A stretch of DNA of 64,000 bases, taken from Rotaria sp. Silwood1 (Eukaryota > Rotifera > Eurotatoria > Philodinida > Philodinidae). The notes under the pieces are model-generated. The model had not been told where the DNA came from, did no database searches, and saw only the letters and a list, made by a program, of their open reading frames with translations. The position numbers and the translations under genes are program-made. The stretch spans positions 67,457 to 131,456 of the forward strand of contig CAJNOP010000322.1 of assembly GCA_905250075.1 (NCBI GenBank), in the 5' to 3' direction. Positions 59,927 through 64,000 of the stretch are shown piece by piece. Each line of letters opens with the position of its first letter. The stretch's first letter is position 1.

Positions 59927-61397
59927 CTAAATTATTAATTTCTCCAGTAAGTTGCTTTGAATGTGAATAAATAGTAGATTTTAATACAATAAATACTAAA
60001 TTATTAGTAAATGGATTTCCAGTAATATCTTTATAAATTTTTTTTGATTCTCCTTCATTAATAAGTTTAAATATAGTTTGTTTTATTGGTATATTATATT
60101 CTCCTATTTGAATAATATTAGTTTGTTTATTTAATTTGAATGAATTTTTATTTAAATACCATCTTATATATAATTTTTTTTTATCAACATTATCAATTTC
60201 ATTTGCATATTCAAGTAAATCATTTATATCATTAAAATTATAATTATTTATTAATTGATAAAGTTTATATTCAATATCATTATCTTGAATAAAATCATAA
60301 TTAAGTATTTGAGTACCTATTTGACGATAATATCAATAATAATTTGAATATTTTTGAATAATATCAATAATATTTTGATAGACTTCGTCTAATGTTTGTT
60401 CTGTTGTATCAATAAATGGAATTCCAAAATAGATGTAATTCGTTTTAAAATAATATCAATATTACAATCTAATACGATCCAATAAATATCTTCATCATTG
60501 ATTGTTTTATTTGGTAAGATTATTTTATTAAAATATTCATCATCATATATATATTCGAGTGTTAATTTATCAATTGAACTTGAATCAAATTAATATTCAA
60601 TATTTAATTGATTTCTATCTTCAATAGCAATTATATTATCATTATTTAAATCTTTTTTTGAATTAATTAATTGACAAATACTTGATTTACCACAACCATG
60701 ATTACCTAATAAATAAATTATTTTATGTTTTATCATTATTGGTAATTTTTTACCTAACAAAAAAAAAAACTAGAATAATATAATTATGCAAATTTTTCGA
60801 TTTCAAAAGAAAAAAAAAATTTTTTTATATCGAGATAAAAATTTAAATATGGTGAGTTTAGTTTATTTCTAGTTAAATAAATCATGTAAGGAATGATATA
60901 TATACCTGGTTGTGGTCAAACCTATTTACGACGTCAATATTAAAGGCAATCTAACTATTGAATTTATATTCCAGTCACTTTTATAAGTAAACTATGATCA
61001 AAGAACGAAGCTTGATTATGATTACCATTTATTAAATGACAATATCAAGGACATTTTAGTTATTACACACCTACTTGAAAGCTTCCATTATAGGTCAATA
61101 AAAAAAAGAATTATTCTATTCTTAACATTTACTATAGAGAAAAAAAACACGATACTCGATTGCAAACAGAAAAATGAATATCTCTATGAATATATTTACG
61201 ATTGAGAATAAAAAGTGTTTTTATTTCTTATGAGACAATTTGATTTAAGAGAAACTAATAAAAAAGTTTATTCAAATGATTGACTTTATCTAATCATTAT
61301 ATAAAAAACATATTTAAAGTCTATGAAAAGAAAATCGATTATTGAAAAGAGTTAGTCAAAAATTTTCATTCAAGCATTTTTTTTTCTTTTTTATTAA

Positions 61398-61661
61398 CTA
61401 TTTATAATCTGTGGCACATAATCCGGAAGTTACACTTATGAAAAGTAAATCTTTTCTACTAGATGATTGACGTGTTACGATTGGTATAAAAGCATTTAAT
61501 ACTGTCTTTGTAACATCATAGATTAGAAAATCTGATTTCAGATCATACCCAAGACTTTCAAAAGTATTTCTATCAATATGAGATGATTCTTGTAATACAA
61601 TCGAAGTAACTCGATTAGATACATTTATTATTTCACCATTCTTTTTAGTAAATGAATTCAT
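61398..61661 (-). CDS. Unrecognised 87-residue ORF
   Basis: ATG (MNSFTKKNGEIINVSNRVTS) to TAA. Residue use is natural (ESSHIDRNTFESLGYDLKSD, FLIYDVTKTVLNAF), unlike the chance ORFs around it. It could be an upstream exon of the His/Pur fusion or a separate small gene. No motif recognised. Confidence 0.35.
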   Translation of the reverse strand: MNSFTKKNGEIINVSNRVTSIVLQESSHIDRNTFESLGYDLKSDFLIYDVTKTVLNAFIPIVTRQSSSRKDLLFISVTSGLCATDYK

Positions 61662-61699
61662 TAATCATTTTAATATCATTATCTTAATTTCTATTAAAT

Positions 61700-64000
61700 A
61701 ATTGTCGCACTTGACTAACTATTATTTTTCTTGTTTGTACATTTTCATTTCTTTATCATATAAAAGTCGAGACATAAATCTATCAGTGTTTATCTAAGTC
61801 GTTTTCAATAATAATGAACATGAAATTTTATTCGTAAAATTTATCATTCTTCTGATATTGACTCATTTAATGGTTAACATCACACTTATTCATATTGATA
61901 ATTCTATTCTACAATCTCATAAATAACTTAACCAACGAATATTTAGAAACAGCAAAGAATTTAACTTGTCTCTTTGAGCTTAAATTAACGATGTTATTTT
62001 AGAAATAAATCATTTATTTCAAATCTTAATTGATGATATACTTTTTGAATGAAAATTTGATTATATTTTAAAATAAATGCTAACCAAGTTATTCCCCGAA
62101 TAATACAAAAAACGTTTTCAGTATGTTCTACTTTAAGAATAAATTTAGTCAACATATTGTTTATTATCTTATTGAAGAAAATATTTATCAATAAAATTTT
62201 TAATTTTATTTAACATAACAAATCTATGTCAAATATCCTTTAAAAAAACCACCAAAAACTCATCCATTTCTCTTTATATCTCTAATGAAATTTGTATACA
62301 GACAAGAATAAAATAATCAATCGATATTTGTTCGCCTCTATACATAAGTACATATAATCAATTATGATTCTATGTTTTGAAAGAATATCTAAAAATTTTC
62401 TCTAGAGAAAATAATGTGTGCAAAACAACTATTTAACTACTGAAGTCTATTGAAAATACAAAAAAAAAAATCTCCTGTATAGAGTAATCATTGTACGTTA
62501 CTTTCATACATCATCCCTTTTCTTTCGTTATCTTAAGACTTAGACGAGAAACTGATTGATGAAATTCTTTAACAATGCCGAAACTACACTGAAGAAAAAA
62601 GTACGATAGCATAATTGAAAAGAATTCGAAACCATTTTTCAACGTTTATCAATTCTCCAAAAACTTTTTCACGTATGGTAAAAATTTAATAAACTTTGAA
62701 AGGATTTCGAAGGTTTCGATGATATCTTTAAAAAATTTTTGCTTCTTCAAACACGTATTAAGATCATGTCGAATATCATATAATCTAATCAGTTTTAGTT
62801 ATAAACTTTTATGATTTAAAACAATATATATGGTAATTGATCAAATTTTCATGTCTATACATCTTTTCTACATAGATTTGAAAATTCTTTTTTATTCTAA
62901 AAACCTATACTAAGTTTCGTATGCAACGAAAAAAAACTTATCAAATTAAAAAGATTTGGCTAAAAACAGTACGAAATGATTTTCCTTTTAAAGTTCATCA
63001 AGAGAACAAGAACTATGATAGTCAACCTTCAATAATCAATTGACTTAAAAAACAAATCATCTTATTAGTTCATTCGATAATATTATATTTCATACAAGAT
63101 AACTCATTTAGTTTTTCCAATTAAACATGAGCTGAATTATTTTTGAAACTCATTTTTTTATAAGAAAACAAGTCAGGATGAGTCGAAAAGAGAATTTCTA
63201 AATTCTATGAAATGATGTATAATAGAAAAGATTTTTCAATAGGACCAATTTCATTGCAAATCGATACTATCAATCATCGAAAATAAGATTAAACGATGAT
63301 TTTAGTTAATAAGTGATTTATTAATTTAACATAAATAAATGTATAAGTGTATACAATGGCAGACTTTAATCAATGTCTAACACCAATCGAAACATCATAA
63401 ATATACGATTTTTAGTATATTATAATCATCTCTTAGAAAGTTTTCTAACGATAATATAGAAAAAAAAAAGAAAACAAGGTTTTTTACAAGAAAACTATCT
63501 GTATTTCATTTACATCGAGAAAAAGTTAATTAATTTCATCTCTGATTATAAAATTCGTTAATAATTTTGTATTAACCTCATATTACAGTTATTTCAATTA
63601 GAAACATGATCAAATCGAACTGAAAAATTCAGTTCAATATGTCGAGCATCAATATGTATTTATAGATAAATTTATATCTTATTTAGCGTATCACTAAGGC
63701 CAAATAATGCAATACAAATTGATAACAAAAATGTAAAAATAAAATAAAAACACGTAGATCAACAAATCAATATTTATAGATAAAAAATATAAGTTCATCG
63801 AAAATTGATCACACTTACATAAAAAAGTTACCTATATAACAACTTATATTTCATGATAAACAAAGGCAAGTTATTTCTCTTGAATTGAATCTTAAAGAAC
63901 TTGAATAAGGACAAAAGTATTCTTATTTATAGAGAATTTGAGCTCGTAATGAGCGACTTTCAATCGATATCAAAACATTTAAACAAATGACTTCGACCTT
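61700..64000. other. Very AT-rich terminal region
   Basis: No convincing gene, RNA or repeat. The ORF at 61994-62191 (minus) is Ile/Phe-rich and probably chance. Confidence 0.45.

Larger units (their letters stand above)
55854..60736 (-). pseudogene. Multi-domain fusion: P-loop kinase-like, PurC-like, HisA, HisI, HisE, HisG (histidine biosynthesis), disrupted
   Basis: Read on the minus strand from ATG 60736. (1) 60736-60160: P-loop domain, IIYLLGNHGCGKSSICQLI, shikimate-kinase-like. (2) 60140-57830: SAICAR-synthetase-like, INEGESKKIY, IEVIVKRYCQGTDK, CFMLDKTGKIFWSEI, LNKFDKDI. (3) 57808-57170: HisA-like, MDLFNGKPVL, YIHTGGGLRT, VQTEGHLLGIP, IYIAGNITTLD. (4) 57150-56790: HisI, VPAIIQDINGLVKGLCYMN, KKGQTSGHLQYV, DCDSDS, NPFCHTG. 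(5) HisE, SYTGYMQ, LVLTKIMEEYWELVAAS, GLSLEDISNELNKRRW. (6) 56430-55854: HisG, PKDMIWLLASKRITHIITYD, SGSSEAFLINTKKYLLVDAI, HTGRTI. Introns: 58752-59926 (1175 bp), 58302-58352 (51 bp), 56819-56881 (63 bp), each joining in phase. Lesions: stops near 60604, 60333, 58055, 57229; -1 shifts near 60435, 58455, 58205, 57470, 57045, 57025, several in A runs. HisIE-HisG exon is intact. Confidence 0.75.

Noticed and set aside
52835..60736. Alternative genetic code with TGA as Trp
   Set aside because: Other genes in the window end properly in TGA (GH45 at 21150, DUF1996 at 39628), one candidate Trp site is TAG, and TGG is used in the same frames.
55854..60736. Bacterial or organellar contamination as source of the His genes
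   Set aside because: Three GT-AG introns (two of 51 and 63 bp) interrupt conserved domains and splice in phase, so the locus is a eukaryotic nuclear gene.
1..64000. CRISPR array, rRNA or tRNA genes, bacterial operons
   Set aside because: None seen: no evenly spaced identical repeats with unique spacers, no rRNA-like conserved blocks, and I could not fold a convincing tRNA by eye (a tRNAscan run would be decisive).

Overview
The window looks like nuclear DNA of a bdelloid rotifer (Adineta/Rotaria type). It is AT-rich, genes carry very small GT-AG introns (46-82 bp, many deduced here by exact phase matching), and the gene content is the mixture reported for bdelloids: fungal-type secreted enzymes (CBM1-GH45 cellulase, DUF1996 protein), a plant-like LRR protein, ART-TPR and macro-domain genes, and many short inverted-repeat elements. 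There is no sign of an operon. The species call is inference from content, not from a marker gene.

Layout. 0-10 kb: 5' part of an LRR protein (minus), a Thr-rich secreted protein (minus), a 646-bp palindromic element, and an intact PPT2-like thioesterase (plus). 10-16.5 kb: gene-poor, with a 1.43-kb non-autonomous hAT-like element carrying a perfect 8-bp target duplication, plus two other inverted repeats. 16.9-21.2 kb: CBM1 exons and a GH45 endoglucanase, probably one gene split by 2 kb of repeat insertions. 22.2-34 kb: two direct copies of a large GTPase gene; the first is fused to a complete ADP-ribosylglycohydrolase, the second is cut at a 100-N gap; a 1.87-kb foldback element sits between them. 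35.8-37.9 kb: a decayed ADP-ribosyltransferase-TPR pseudogene. 39.6-42.3 kb: a five-exon DUF1996 protein. 44.7-49.5 kb: a TA-flanked hairpin element and a frameshifted two-macro-domain gene with a second hAT-like element at its 5' edge. 50.5-53.7 kb: a two-exon secreted protein and a haloacid-dehalogenase-like gene with one nonsense codon. 54-61 kb: very AT-rich, with a relic ORF and the most striking locus, a minus-strand multi-domain fusion of P-loop kinase-like, PurC-like, HisA, HisI, HisE and HisG parts with introns but several frameshifts and stops. Animals lack histidine biosynthesis. 61-64 kb: nothing convincing.

Themes. (1) ADP-ribose chemistry recurs: ADP-ribosyl hydrolase-GTPase fusion, ADP-ribosyltransferase pseudogene, macro domains. 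(2) Probable horizontally acquired genes (CBM1/GH45, DUF1996, His/Pur fusion) have gained introns. (3) Small inverted-repeat elements are frequent; three have clean 8-bp duplications and one is flanked by TA. (4) Several genes are broken; many of the -1 shifts are in homopolymers, so assembly error must be separated from true decay.
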